Of a stretch of DNA of 64,000 bases, positions 10,022-18,739 are shown piece by piece; position 1 is the stretch's first letter, and every line of letters begins with the position of its first letter. A model generated the notes under the pieces. It did no database searches and had not been told where the DNA came from. It worked only from the letters and a program-made list of their open reading frames with translations. Origin of the DNA: Pseudomonas lundensis (GTDB lineage: Bacteria; Pseudomonadota; Gammaproteobacteria; Pseudomonadales; Pseudomonadaceae); contig NZ_NQKI01000011.1 of NCBI RefSeq assembly GCF_002269125.1, positions 1 to 64,000 of the forward strand. Reading direction: 5' to 3'. The position numbers and the translations under genes were made by a program.

Positions 10022-11578
10022 GTGAGCCAGAACCTGATCGCCGCGCTACAGAACCCGAGCCTATACCCGCATGACGTCGATGGGTTTCAGGTTATCGAAA
10101 CGCACATTTCCTGGGTAATCCTCACCGGCCCGTATGCCTACAAGCTGAAGAAACCGGTCAACTTCGGTTTTCTCGACTTTACCGACCTTGATCAGCGCAA
10201 ATTCTTTTGCAACGAAGAGCTGCGCTTGAACCAGCGCCTGACTGAAGGGCTGTACCTCGCCGTACTGCCGATCACTGGATCTCCAGATGCCCCGGTCTTG
10301 GGCGGCGACGGCTCTGTGATCGAATACGCGCTGAAAATGCGTCAGTTTCCGCAGAGCCAATTGCTCAGCACCCTGCAAGCCAACGGCGAGCTGAATGCCG
10401 CACACATTGATGAAATGGCGCAGCAAATCGCTCATTTCCACATTAATGCACCTCACGTACCGCTTGAGCACTACCAAGGCACGCCAGAAGCCGTCATGGA
10501 ACCCGTGCGTCAAAACTTCGACCAGATTCGGCCGTTTCTGACTGATAAAACAGACTTGCAGCAACTGGATGCCCTTCAAGCCTGGGCAGAAAGCAACTTC
10601 ACCCGCCTTGAACCCTTGCTCAAACAACGTAAAGCCGAAGGGTTCATTCGCGAATGCCATGGCGACATCCACTTGGGTAACGCCACGCTGATTGATGGCA
10701 AAGTGGTGATTTTCGACTGCATCGAATTTAACGAGCCCTTCCGCTTCACCGACGTCTATGGTGATGTCGGTTTCCTCGCCATGGACCTTGAAGACCGCGG
10801 GCTGAAATGCCTGGCCCGGCGCTTTGTCAGCCAGTATCTGGAATTGACCGGTGACTATCAGGGGCTAGAGCTGCTTAACTTCTACAAAGCCTACCGTGCG
10901 CTGGTACGCGCCAAAGTCAGCCTGTTCAGCATGCCCGCCGAAGCCAGTGGTGTTCAACGCGCTGCCACCCTGCGCCAATACCGCAATTACGCGAACCTTG
11001 CAGAAAGCTACAGCACCATTCCATCGCGCTTTCTGGCAATCACTCACGGTGTATCAGCCGTGGGTAAAAGCTCGGTTGCCATGCGTTTGGTCGAAGCACT
11101 GGGCGCCATCCGCCTGCGCTCCGATGTCATCCGTAAACAATTGTTCGGTGCACAGCAGCGTGAAAATGCTGTAGGTGAAGGTATCTACAGCACCGATGCC
11201 AGCGACAGCACCTACAAAAAGTTGCATGAGCTGGCCGCGACCGTGCTGCGTGCAGGCTTCCCGGTAATCATTGATGCCACGTACCTGAAACGCGAACAAC
11301 GTGACGCCGCTGCCAGTGTGGCCGAGTCCACCGGTGTGCCGTGCCTGATCATCGATTGCGATGCACCGGACGCCGTAATCGAAGGCTGGCTGGCTCATCG
11401 TCAGGCCCAAGGCACTGACCCGTCTGATGCCACCCTTGATGTGGTGCGCGCTCAACGTGCCCGTCGCGAGCCTCTGGGCGCCGACGAAGTGCTGCGCAGC
11501 AAGCATATTGAAACCAATAACAGTAAAAGTCTGGACACCTTGATCGCAGACATTCGTCAGCGACTGCCAGGGCTGTAA
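10022..11578 (+). CDS. Fused aminoglycoside-phosphotransferase-like / P-loop kinase protein
   Basis: A 518-residue two-domain protein. The N-terminal half has the phosphotransferase signature HGDIHLGN at about 213-220, followed by IFDCIEF, as in APH/choline-kinase folds. The C-terminal half is a P-loop kinase-like domain with Walker A GVSAVGKSS (343-351), like AAA_33 or zeta-toxin/gluconate kinases. The substrate is unknown. Pseudomonads commonly carry this fusion beside mrcB. I use the GTG start, preceded by GAAGGA at a good distance; the frame stays open back to 9842 but that part overlaps the divergent mrcB start region. Confidence 0.85.
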   Translation: MSQNLIAALQNPSLYPHDVDGFQVIETHISWVILTGPYAYKLKKPVNFGFLDFTDLDQRKFFCNEELRLNQRLTEGLYLAVLPITGSPDAPVLGGDGSVIEYALKMRQFPQSQLLSTLQANGELNAAHIDEMAQQIAHFHINAPHVPLEHYQGTPEAVMEPVRQNFDQIRPFLTDKTDLQQLDALQAWAESNFTRLEPLLKQRKAEGFIRECHGDIHLGNATLIDGKVVIFDCIEFNEPFRFTDVYGDVGFLAMDLEDRGLKCLARRFVSQYLELTGDYQGLELLNFYKAYRALVRAKVSLFSMPAEASGVQRAATLRQYRNYANLAESYSTIPSRFLAITHGVSAVGKSSVAMRLVEALGAIRLRSDVIRKQLFGAQQRENAVGEGIYSTDASDSTYKKLHELAATVLRAGFPVIIDATYLKREQRDAAASVAESTGVPCLIIDCDAPDAVIEGWLAHRQAQGTDPSDATLDVVRAQRARREPLGADEVLRSKHIETNNSKSLDTLIADIRQRLPGL

Positions 11579-11585
11579 CGCACCC

Positions 11586-11621
11586 GAGTGACCGTGAGGC
11601 GGCAAGGGTTCGCGGTCACTC
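11586..11621 (+). terminator. Hairpin after the APH/P-loop kinase gene
   Basis: GAGTGACCG (11586-11594) and CGGTCACTC (11613-11621) pair perfectly across an 18-base loop, starting eight bases past the stop. No T-run follows, so it may be a factor-dependent or weak terminator. Confidence 0.45.
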
Positions 11622-11626
11622 AATAG

Positions 11627-11640
11627 TGGCACTATAATGG
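11627..11640 (+). promoter_or_regulatory. Promoter candidate of the pentapeptide-repeat gene
   Basis: A perfect TATAAT lies at 11633-11638, about 30 bases before the gene, with only a weak -35. The same bases also read as GG-N10-GC (TGGCAC at 11626-11631, GGCA after), a sigma-54-like arrangement with an imperfect -12. Which sigma factor uses it cannot be told from sequence. Confidence 0.45.
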
Positions 11641-11667
11641 CATCATAAATCCAACAGGAGACGCCTC

Positions 11668-12009
11668 ATGAGCCGCCCACAATTGCTTGATTCGGCGCTG
11701 TACGCGCTGCTGCACAAGGACGATATCGCCGGTTTCAATCAAGAACGCCCGCAAGGGCCCATTGATATGCGCGGCGGGGATTTTCGAGGGCTGGATTTGC
11801 GTCAGTTGAATGCGCAGGACGTGGACTTCACCGATGGTTACTTTCGCTCTGCGGACCTTCGGGGGCTCGACCTGCGCACAGCGTGCATTGAAGGTGCCAG
11901 CCTGGCCCATGCTCAGATCTCAGGGGCTTACTTCCCTGTTGAATTGACGGCGGATGAGATTTTGATGTCGGTCAACTTCGGCACTCGACTGCGTTACCGC
12001 ACAAAGTAG
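11668..12009 (+). CDS. Pentapeptide-repeat protein
   Basis: A 113-residue soluble protein with a central run of A(D/N)LxG-type pentapeptide units (around 35-90: GGDFRGLDLRQLNAQDVDF and SADLRGLDLRTACIEGASL), which fold as a right-handed quadrilateral beta helix. Function is unknown. It is much shorter than gyrase-protecting Qnr/MfpA proteins, so I do not assign DNA-mimic activity. AGGAG precedes the ATG. It has its own promoter candidate and stands alone between neighbours. Confidence 0.8.
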   Translation: MSRPQLLDSALYALLHKDDIAGFNQERPQGPIDMRGGDFRGLDLRQLNAQDVDFTDGYFRSADLRGLDLRTACIEGASLAHAQISGAYFPVELTADEILMSVNFGTRLRYRTK

Positions 12010-12258
12010 CAAAATGCGACATCCGGGCACGCGCACCTGCGTCGGCGCAAACCCGGCTTGTCGATCCTGTCCAGCAGCTCTATTCCCATCGTTTCAATCC
12101 CCTCTGCGACCCTCTCCAACCTATAGATTTCGCCCTTAAATAGCCCTGCTTGTTCCAAAACCGACTAAAGAACGGCGGTTTTCCTACAGAGCGCTACACT
12201 CCTGAAAGACAGACTTGGTCCAGCAAACACTGCGCTTGCGCCGTCGCAAGGAGGCTTG

Positions 12259-12531
12259 ATGAACGATGAACTCCAGCATTTGAGAAATCTTGGAAAGACG
12301 TCGGCGCAATGGCTGCACGCTGTGGGTATTCATAACCTTTCGGACTTGAAACGGCTTGGCGCAGCTGATGCTTATCGTGCGGTGAAAGCCCGAGGGTTCA
12401 GAGCGTCCAAAGTCTTGCTCTATGCAATTGAGGGTGCCTTGCTGGATGTCCACTGGAACGATGTTCCCGCAGAGCGTAAAGAAGCACTCAACAAACAAGT
12501 TGAGAGCGCGTTGACGGCACGAAAAGTTTGA
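12259..12531 (+). CDS. TfoX/Sxy C-terminal domain protein
   Basis: A 90-residue protein matching only the C-terminal (helix-hairpin-helix-like) half of TfoX/Sxy, seen in LRNLGKTSAQWLHAVGIHNL and the following helices. Full TfoX regulates competence in Haemophilus and Vibrio. Stand-alone C-terminal domains are common in Pseudomonas and their role is unknown. I take the ATG at 12259 because AAGGAGG is at 12248-12254; the in-frame TTG just before it is too close to that site. Confidence 0.75.
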   Translation: MNDELQHLRNLGKTSAQWLHAVGIHNLSDLKRLGAADAYRAVKARGFRASKVLLYAIEGALLDVHWNDVPAERKEALNKQVESALTARKV

Positions 12532-12568
12532 AACTTTGCCCTGCTCTTAAAAAAGCGACAAACTGCTG

Positions 12569-12597
12569 TTGACTCGATAATGAGAATTGTTATTATT
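12569..12597 (+). promoter_or_regulatory. prrF promoter with Fur box
   Basis: TTGACT (12569-12574) and TATTAT (12591-12596) form a sigma-70 promoter. A Fur box overlaps it: GATAATGAGAATTGTTATT at 12576-12594 matches 15 of 19 bases of the consensus. Iron-loaded Fur would block the polymerase, so the sRNA should be made only under iron starvation. Confidence 0.85.
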
Positions 12598-12602
12598 ACA
12601 CC

Positions 12603-12717
12603 ATCTGGTCGCGAGGCCAGACGATCTTCTGAAAGGCCCTTGGTTCGGACTCTCAGAAAATCTCCTCATCAGGCTAATCACGGTTATTTGACCCGGCTTT
12701 TGCCGGGTCTTTTTTTT
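12603..12717 (+). ncRNA. prrF: PrrF iron-responsive small RNA
   Basis: PrrF RNAs are the Pseudomonas counterparts of RyhB: Hfq-binding RNAs that repress mRNAs for iron-using proteins when iron is low. The diagnostic antisense core TCTCCTCATCAGGCTAATCA is at 12661-12680, preceded by a 5' hairpin starting CTGGTCGCGAGGCCAG and followed by an intrinsic terminator. The transcript is about 115 nt. Only one copy is present here; P. aeruginosa has two in tandem beside phu (established knowledge). A second copy may lie elsewhere in this genome. The start is inferred from the promoter. Confidence 0.92.
12690..12717 (+). terminator. prrF intrinsic terminator
   Basis: GACCCGGC and GCCGGGTC form an 8-bp stem with a TTTT loop, followed by eight T bases. 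It ends the sRNA about 40 bases before the convergent phuV stop. Confidence 0.93.
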
Positions 12718-12756
12718 GCCTGCACAAAAGCGTCGGGCCTTTCAAAAGTCAGGAAT

Positions 12757-13524
12757 TCAACGCGCAATGATCAGCGGATGCCCCAGCTCAGGGTGCTGGT
12801 GTACCAATACCTCAAGCCCGAATACCGCCTGGAGCAACGCAGGCTGCAACACTGCCTGCGGACAATCCAGCGCACGCGGCCGACCGTTTTCCAGCAGTAA
12901 CAATCGGTCGCAATAGCGCGCGGCCAGATTAAGGTCATGCAGAATGATCAAGACCGCGGCGCCCCTGTCTGCGAACGCCCGGATAGCCTTTAACGTGGTG
13001 TGCTGATGCAACGGGTCCAGCATGGAGGTCGGCTCATCCAGCAACAGTGTTTGCCCACCCTGCCCCGGCCATAATTGCGCCAGCACGCGGGCAAGGTGGA
13101 CACGCTGACGCTCACCGCCCGATAACGCGAGGTAACTGCGACCTGCCAGGTGTTCAACATCCGCTGCGTGCAATGCCTCCTGAACAATTTCGGCATCGCG
13201 GGTTCGGCCTGTCTGATGAGGCAAGCGCCCCATGCCGACGACGTCCTCGACGCGGAACGCAAAATCAAGCGTTGACGTTTGTGGCAATACGGCCAGCCGT
13301 TGAGCGCGCTCCACGCCCTTCCATTGACTCAGCGGGCGCTGATCGAGCCAGACGTCGCCTTCGGTAGGCGCCAACTCTGCACACAAACCCGCCAATAAGG
13401 TGCTCTTACCTGCACCATTAGGCCCCAGCACACCGAGAACCTCGCCAGGGCGGACCTCAAGCGTAATACCCGACAACACGACTTTTTGCCCACGACGGAT
13501 CTGCAGATTTTCCGCTCGCAACAT
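12757..13524 (-). CDS. phuV: Haemin ABC transporter ATP-binding protein
   Basis: PhuV (HmuV) powers haem import across the inner membrane. Walker [10 protein letters not shown] is at 34-42, the ABC signature LSGGERQ at 134-140 and Walker B LLLDEP at 160-165, followed by an H-loop ([10 protein letters not shown]). Length (255) is typical of haem-type FecE-like ATPases. It overlaps the phuU stop by one base and is the last gene of phuT-phuU-phuV. The haem assignment rests on the family and on synteny with prrF; siderophore or B12 transporters are close relatives. Confidence 0.9.
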   Translation of the reverse strand: MLRAENLQIRRGQKVVLSGITLEVRPGEVLGVLGPNGAGKSTLLAGLCAELAPTEGDVWLDQRPLSQWKGVERAQRLAVLPQTSTLDFAFRVEDVVGMGRLPHQTGRTRDAEIVQEALHAADVEHLAGRSYLALSGGERQRVHLARVLAQLWPGQGGQTLLLDEPTSMLDPLHQHTTLKAIRAFADRGAAVLIILHDLNLAARYCDRLLLLENGRPRALDCPQAVLQPALLQAVFGLEVLVHQHPELGHPLIIAR

Positions 13525-14561
13525 CAGTGGCGGCCTCGCAGCAGTAAATACAGGAAGAACGGAGCCCCCAGAAAGGCCGTCACAATACCGATGGGCAGCT
13601 CAGCGGGGGCAAGTGCCAAACGCGCAATCAGATCAGCAAACAGCAGTAAACTTGCCCCTGCCAAGACTGACGCGGGCAGTAAAACGCGATGATCTGGCCC
13701 CGCCAACAGCCGTACCAGATGCGGCACCACCAACCCTATAAAGCCAATCATCCCCGCCGCCGCTACAGCCGCACCGACGCCCAAAGCAGTACAAAACACC
13801 AGTTCACGCTTCAGACCCTCAACATTAACTCCCAAGTGATTGGCTTCCGATTCGCCCAGCAACAACGCATTCAACGCCGTTGCACGGCGTGGCAGCCACA
13901 GCGCAACACCGACAGTGACCAGCAGCAGTGGCCACAACCGTGCATAGCTGGCGCCATTTAAACTGCCCAGATTCCAGAACGTCAGCGTACGAAGCGTCGC
14001 GTCATCCGCCAGATAAGTAAAAAGCCCTACTGCGGAACCCGATAACGCCGTCAGTGCGATCCCCGCCAGCAACATCACGGCCACTTGGGTTTGGCCATTT
14101 TTCCGTCCTAGCCGGTAAACCAGCGCAGTCACTCCCAAGCCCCCCAAAAACGCACAGAGCGACAACAAGTACGGCCCGATAAAGTCCGGCAAACCACCCA
14201 ACGCAGCGCCGCCCACGATGGCAATTGCCGCGCCCAAGGCTGCACCGCTGGAGACACCGACCAGCCCGGGATCGGCCAACGGGTTGCGGAACAAGCCCTG
14301 CATTGCAACACCCGACAGCGCCAGCACACCACCCACTGCCAACCCCAGCAAGGTCCGCGGCAAACGGATCTGCCCCAGAATCAATTCCGCCTGTTCCAGT
14401 CCTTCGCCCTGCACAGGCAGCCCCATCAACCGCAAGGCAGCGCGCAATGTATCGAACAGAGGCAAACTCACCGGCCCAAGCGCCAGCGACAACCATGTTG
14501 CCAGCAGGCACAAGAGGCCCAGGCTCATAAACAAAGCACGGGGTTTTACCAGCGTTTTCAT
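13524..14561 (-). CDS. phuU: Haemin ABC transporter permease
   Basis: A 345-residue FecCD/BtuC-type permease with roughly ten membrane helices. It forms the homodimeric channel through which periplasmic haem, delivered by PhuT, crosses the inner membrane. The [17 protein letters not shown] region near residue 280 is typical of the family. The start overlaps the phuT 3' end by four bases and the end overlaps phuV, so the three genes are translationally linked. Confidence 0.9.
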   Translation of the reverse strand: MKTLVKPRALFMSLGLLCLLATWLSLALGPVSLPLFDTLRAALRLMGLPVQGEGLEQAELILGQIRLPRTLLGLAVGGVLALSGVAMQGLFRNPLADPGLVGVSSGAALGAAIAIVGGAALGGLPDFIGPYLLSLCAFLGGLGVTALVYRLGRKNGQTQVAVMLLAGIALTALSGSAVGLFTYLADDATLRTLTFWNLGSLNGASYARLWPLLLVTVGVALWLPRRATALNALLLGESEANHLGVNVEGLKRELVFCTALGVGAAVAAAGMIGFIGLVVPHLVRLLAGPDHRVLLPASVLAGASLLLFADLIARLALAPAELPIGIVTAFLGAPFFLYLLLRGRH

Positions 14562-15433
14562 TGAGTGCCCGCAGCCTCGGGGTAGAACTCAGCCGTGAGC
14601 TGCTTGAGACGCTCCGGCAACCGTGGTCCCAGCCCGCCAACCAGCAGGGTCGGGTCCACTTCATAGACCTGACCTGCTTTGACTGCACGAATCGATGCCA
14701 GCACCGGGTTTTCTTTCAACAGTGCGGCGCGGGCGGCCTCACCGCTCAGGCTGCGATCAGCAAATACCAGAACCTGCGGGTTCAAGCCCGCCAATGCCTC
14801 AACCGAAAACGGTTTGTAGCCCGAATGTGTGGCAAGATTTCGTCCGCCGGCCTGCTGGATCAGCCAGTCCGCAGCCGTTTCTTTACCCGCAATCATCGGC
14901 TTGCCACCCGCATGCCCCAGTAACAAAAGAACGCCCGGCACCTTGTGCGTTGCTTGTATTTGCTTGACCTGAACACGCTGGCGATCCATTTGCTGCTTAA
15001 AACGGTCAAAAACGCCCTTGGCGTTCACGTCATCCCCAAGTAACTGCCCTAAATGCAAAAGCGTCGCCTGCAGCGTCGCCAGATCAGCCTGTGCCGAGAA
15101 CAGTTCAACCGGCACTCCAGCCCCCTGAATCTGCTTTAAGACCTCCGCTGGCCCCATCTCTTGCGTACCAATCAACACATCAGGCTTGAGGCTCAAGATG
15201 CCCTCGGCCGAGAGTTGACGCTGATAGCCGATACTGGGCAGGGATTTAAGTGATTCAGGATGTTGGCTAGTGGTATCGACCCCAACCAATTTAGACTCCG
15301 CCCCCAGCGCACTGACCCATTCAGAGAGCGCCCCTCCGGCACTGACCCAACGTTGTGGCAATTCGGCAGCCGAGCTGACGTGACTGACCAAAAGGCCCGC
15401 AAAGAGCGTAATCAGGCGGAGTCTCAAGCGCAT
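14558..15433 (-). CDS. phuT: Haemin ABC transporter periplasmic binding protein
   Basis: A 291-residue class III binding protein (helical backbone, BtuF/PhuT/ShuT type) that carries haem to PhuUV. A cleavable signal peptide (basic MRLRLR, hydrophobic core, cleavage near SSA-AEL) precedes the mature domain. I use the ATG encoding MRLRLR, because the 20 codons before it do not look like a signal peptide and AAGGAA lies about nine bases upstream of this ATG. The outer-membrane receptor and cytoplasmic haem chaperone (phuR, phuS) that often accompany these genes are absent. Confidence 0.9.
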   Translation of the reverse strand: MRLRLRLITLFAGLLVSHVSSAAELPQRWVSAGGALSEWVSALGAESKLVGVDTTSQHPESLKSLPSIGYQRQLSAEGILSLKPDVLIGTQEMGPAEVLKQIQGAGVPVELFSAQADLATLQATLLHLGQLLGDDVNAKGVFDRFKQQMDRQRVQVKQIQATHKVPGVLLLLGHAGGKPMIAGKETAADWLIQQAGGRNLATHSGYKPFSVEALAGLNPQVLVFADRSLSGEAARAALLKENPVLASIRAVKAGQVYEVDPTLLVGGLGPRLPERLKQLTAEFYPEAAGTQ

Positions 15434-15520
15434 ACAGAGGCGTTCCTTAGTAAGTGGGTCGGCGGGAACCGTAACATCCAGCACCGTGTACACAGCGCAT
15501 CGCGGAGCAGCCAGCTATTT

Positions 15521-15539
15521 GATAATTGTTTGCATTTGC
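15521..15539 (-). promoter_or_regulatory. Possible Fur box upstream of phuT
   Basis: GATAATTGTTTGCATTTGC matches 12 of 19 Fur-consensus positions, including both outer GATAAT and CATT parts. It lies about 90 bases upstream of phuT in the region shared with the divergent Rieske gene. Iron control of haem uptake makes it plausible, but the match is modest. Confidence 0.4.
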
Positions 15540-15607
15540 ACGTCAACCTATTAACACCCTGCCACCTGCGTCATCAACGCGAGTATCAGCAGCCATTAAG
15601 GAATGCC

Positions 15608-15946
15608 ATGAAGTGGTTATGCCCATCTGAGGACCTGAAGGAAGGCAACAGTCGCGGCTTTCAAATAGACGAATCAGACCTGCTTGTCGTGCGACGTGAG
15701 GGCCGGGTCTATGCCTACAAGAACCGCTGCCCGCACCGGGGTGTCCGGCTGGAATGGCAGCCCGACCGGTTTCTCGACGACAGCGCCAGCCTGATTAAAT
15801 GCGCCACCCACGCGGCCCTATTTTTGATCGAGTCCGGCGAGTGCGTTGCCGGGCCTTGCGCCGGGCAATTCCTGACTCGCCTTGACTGCCATGAAGACAG
15901 CCAAGGCATCTGGCTACGCATTGGAACGTCAGAGGATGACCTCTAA
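15608..15946 (+). CDS. Rieske [2Fe-2S] domain protein
   Basis: A 112-residue single-domain Rieske protein. The cluster ligands are seen as CPHRG (about 38-42) and CATHAAL (about 62-68), giving the C-x-H...C-x2-H pattern. It may act as a small soluble ferredoxin-like electron carrier; its partner is unknown. AAGGA precedes the ATG. The last 18 bases overlap the 3' end of the convergent sfsA gene. Iron-sulfur proteins are typical PrrF targets, but nothing here shows that for this gene. Confidence 0.85.
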   Translation: MKWLCPSEDLKEGNSRGFQIDESDLLVVRREGRVYAYKNRCPHRGVRLEWQPDRFLDDSASLIKCATHAALFLIESGECVAGPCAGQFLTRLDCHEDSQGIWLRIGTSEDDL

Positions 15947-16636
15947 ACGGCGGTCCACTACCACAGCAGTCGATGCCAGGTGTACGCCATACGCCAACAC
16001 CTGTACGCCCGCAGCGACCGCTTCTTTTAAAGCTGCGGCATAGCCGGGATCAATCTCCGCGGCCGGCCTTACGGCATCAATACCGGTGAGATTGACGCAA
16101 TACAGCTGCACCGCACGTACGCCGTCGCGGGCCAAACTCGCAAGTTCTCGTAAGTGTTTGGCGCCGCGTTGCGTCACCGCATCGGGAAAGGCAGCAATGG
16201 GCGAGTCGTCAAACCCCAGCGTCACACTTTTGACTTCAATAAAGGCAAACCCGTCGGGGTACTCCAGTCGAAAATCAATCCGGCTGTTTTCCTGACCATA
16301 AGCCACCTCACGTTTGAGCGCCGTGAAGCCATTGAGCTCAGTGATAACCCCTGCCAGCAAGGCTTCTTCGATCAGACGATTGGCGCGGCCAGTGTTGACG
16401 CAAGCCAGCCGACCTTGCGGGGTTTCACTGATCTCCCACGTCCCCGGCAACTTGCGCTTGGGGTCATTGGAACGACTGAACCAAACCTGTCCGCCTTCGA
16501 CCATGCAATTGAGCATGGACCCGGTGTTCGGGCAGTGAATGGTCATCAGCTCGCCACTGACTGTTTCGATGTCGGCCAAAAACCGTTTATAGCGTTTGAT
16601 CAAACGCCCTTCTTCCAGTGCGGGTGAAAACTGCAT
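15929..16636 (-). CDS. sfsA: SfsA family nuclease / sugar fermentation stimulation protein
   Basis: SfsA is a DNA-binding protein with an OB-like N-terminus and a restriction-endonuclease-like C-terminal domain. Nuclease activity has been reported for the family, while its original description was stimulation of maltose genes. Typical motifs are HCPNTGSM (about 34-41) and the active-site-like IDFRLE...FIEVKSVTL (about 118-140). Length 235 is usual. The start overlaps the aminotransferase stop by one base (TGATG), so the two form an operon. Confidence 0.9.
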   Translation of the reverse strand: MQFSPALEEGRLIKRYKRFLADIETVSGELMTIHCPNTGSMLNCMVEGGQVWFSRSNDPKRKLPGTWEISETPQGRLACVNTGRANRLIEEALLAGVITELNGFTALKREVAYGQENSRIDFRLEYPDGFAFIEVKSVTLGFDDSPIAAFPDAVTQRGAKHLRELASLARDGVRAVQLYCVNLTGIDAVRPAAEIDPGYAAALKEAVAAGVQVLAYGVHLASTAVVVDRRLEVIL

Positions 16637-17808
16637 CAGCGATTCCAGCTCTGCAGACCACGGGCAATGCGTCCTACCGCTTCCTGCAAACGCGGCAGGT
16701 TTTGCGTGTAGGCAAAGCGCACGTGATGCCCGGCTTGAAAGCGGCCGAAATCAAGACCCGGCGTGAAGGCAACATGCTCGGTTTCAAGGAAGTGCTGGCA
16801 AAAGGCGAAGGCATCGCCGCCAAACGCGCTGATGTCGGCATACAGATAAAACGCCCCTTCTGGCTCGACCGCGATCCCGAATCCCAGCTCGCGTAAAGCA
16901 GGCAGCAAGAAGTCGCGACGGCGGCCGAACTCGGCGCGGCGCGTTTCGAGAATGGTCAGTGTTTCGGGCTCGAAGCACGCCAGCGCGGCATATTGCGCCA
17001 TGCTCGGGGCGCTGATGTAGAGGTTTTGCGCCAGCTTTTCGAGATCCGCGACAGCTTCCTGCGGCGCCACCAGCCAACCCAGACGCCAGCCGGTCATGCC
17101 GAAGTATTTGGAAAAACTGTTGAGTACAAACGCGCTGTCATCCACTTCCAGCACGCTTGGCGCATCGCAGCCATACGTCAGGCCGTGATAAATCTCATCC
17201 ACCACCAGATGCCCGTTACGTGCCTTGATGGCGGCCGACAGTGAGGCCAGTTCGTCACGGCTCAACAGGGTGCCTGTCGGGTTGGCAGGCGAAGCCACCA
17301 GTGCACCGACACTGTCCTGATCCCAATAGCGATCCACCAGGTCAGCGGTCAGTTGGTAGCGCACATCTGGCCCCACCGGAACCAACTGTGCAGCGCCTTC
17401 CACCAGTCGCAGGAAGTGTCTGTTACAGGGGTAGCCCGGATCGGCAAGTAGCCAGTGTTTCCCCGGATCGACCAGTAGGCTTGTGGCTAAAAGCAGTGCA
17501 CCGGAACCGCCGGGAGTAATCAGAATGCGAGAAGGATCAATGCTCAGCCCGTAGCGTTGTCGATAAAAGCCTGAAATGGCTTCTCGCAGCTCGGGCAGCC
17601 CGCGGGCAGCGGTATAGCGGGTTTTGCCGGCGGCCAGCGCCGCCTGCCCGGCCGCGATAATAGGCTCGGCAGTGGTGAAGTCAGGCTCACCGATCTCCAG
17701 ATGAATCACATCGTGGCCCGCAGCTTGCAATTCGTTGGCACGCGCCAACAACGCCATGACGTGGAACGGTTCGATTGCGCGACTGCGCGCACTGTAAGAC
17801 TGAGCCAT
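16636..17808 (-). CDS. PLP-dependent class I/II aminotransferase
   Basis: A 390-residue fold-type I aminotransferase of the aspartate/alanine aminotransferase group. The PLP lysine is in [15 protein letters not shown], and DEIYHGL and the ASPANPTG motif (substrate and cofactor contacts) are present. The exact amino donor cannot be told from sequence. I start at [18 protein letters not shown], where family similarity begins and AGG precedes the ATG; the 28 upstream codons look non-coding. It is transcribed ahead of sfsA. Confidence 0.88.
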   Translation of the reverse strand: MAQSYSARSRAIEPFHVMALLARANELQAAGHDVIHLEIGEPDFTTAEPIIAAGQAALAAGKTRYTAARGLPELREAISGFYRQRYGLSIDPSRILITPGGSGALLLATSLLVDPGKHWLLADPGYPCNRHFLRLVEGAAQLVPVGPDVRYQLTADLVDRYWDQDSVGALVASPANPTGTLLSRDELASLSAAIKARNGHLVVDEIYHGLTYGCDAPSVLEVDDSAFVLNSFSKYFGMTGWRLGWLVAPQEAVADLEKLAQNLYISAPSMAQYAALACFEPETLTILETRRAEFGRRRDFLLPALRELGFGIAVEPEGAFYLYADISAFGGDAFAFCQHFLETEHVAFTPGLDFGRFQAGHHVRFAYTQNLPRLQEAVGRIARGLQSWNR

Positions 17809-18130
17809 GAGCCTGCCTTCCTGGGTGAGCAAAAGGCCGATTCTACCGAAGCCCATGCAGGAGAGAGAGTTAATTAAGGTCTGAGCACTCATGCCGGTAG
17901 AACCAAACGGCGCAAGCCCCGGTCATAGCTCGACTAAAATTAATATTCAGCCATTAATCTCAAGCACTACAGGCTTTGTACACAACCACCGGCCACAGGC
18001 CAGACAACAGGGAGTAGCGCGGCCCGATTTGATCTGGTAAGTTCGGCCGCTTGCAGCCGCAGGGCCGGCAGGTGTCGGTGATGTTGCAATCCTGCGCAAT
18101 GGATTAGAAGAATGAGAGGCGGTCCATTTC

Positions 18131-18574
18131 ATGCCCACAGAAGCAAAGCAACAGAATACTCAAACGCTTAGCGGCTTCGAGCCCTACGTTGAAAAGAAGG
18201 GTGAAGAGTACATGGGCGAGCCCATGCGCAAACACTTCACCAAGATTCTGCAAAAGTGGAAACAGGACTTGATGCAGGAAGTTGACCGCACCGTTGATCA
18301 CATGAAAGACGAAGCGGCAAACTTTCCTGACCCGGCCGACCGCGCTAGCCAGGAAGAAGAATTCAGCCTGGAACTGCGTGCCCGCGACCGCGAGCGCAAG
18401 CTGATCAAGAAAATCGACAAGACGCTGCAATTGATCGAAGACGAAGAATACGGCTGGTGCGAGTCCTGCGGTGTCGAGATCGGTATTCGCCGTCTTGAGG
18501 CCCGCCCAACCGCCGACATGTGCGTAGACTGCAAAACCTTGGCTGAAATCAAGGAAAAACAAGTCGGCAAGTAA
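18131..18574 (+). CDS. dksA: RNA polymerase-binding transcription factor DksA
   Basis: DksA enters the secondary channel of RNA polymerase and, with ppGpp, represses rRNA and activates amino acid promoters in the stringent response. The coiled coil spans about 35-105 with the tip DxxDxA (D67, D70, A72). Four zinc cysteines are at 110, 113, 131 and 134, so this is the zinc-type DksA, not the Zn-free DksA2. Length 147 is standard. The upstream 320 bases (17809-18130) hold no gene. A terminator separates it from gluQ. Confidence 0.97.
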   Translation: MPTEAKQQNTQTLSGFEPYVEKKGEEYMGEPMRKHFTKILQKWKQDLMQEVDRTVDHMKDEAANFPDPADRASQEEEFSLELRARDRERKLIKKIDKTLQLIEDEEYGWCESCGVEIGIRRLEARPTADMCVDCKTLAEIKEKQVGK

Positions 18575-18591
18575 TCACCGGCTTGACCAGA

Positions 18592-18618
18592 TGGGGCGTG
18601 CTAACGCCCCATTTTCGT
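18592..18618 (+). terminator. Terminator between dksA and gluQ
   Basis: TGGGGCGT and ACGCCCCA form an 8-bp stem with a GCTA loop, then TTTTCGTTT. It should end most dksA transcripts; gluQ would depend on read-through or its own promoter, as described for enterics. Confidence 0.8.
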
Positions 18619-18739
18619 TTCTGAAATCAGGTCACGCGGCCTGTCGCCACTCAAGCTGCGACAAGGTCCGGACGGCCTGACAACACGAGCATGGCTGCTC
18701 ACCCACGCAGCTTGCGCCCGCGGTCACAGGATCCATGCC

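Noticed and set aside
12580-12900. 106-codon frame over prrF
   Set aside because: It runs through the Fur box, the sRNA and its terminator and into antisense phuV. It is not coding.
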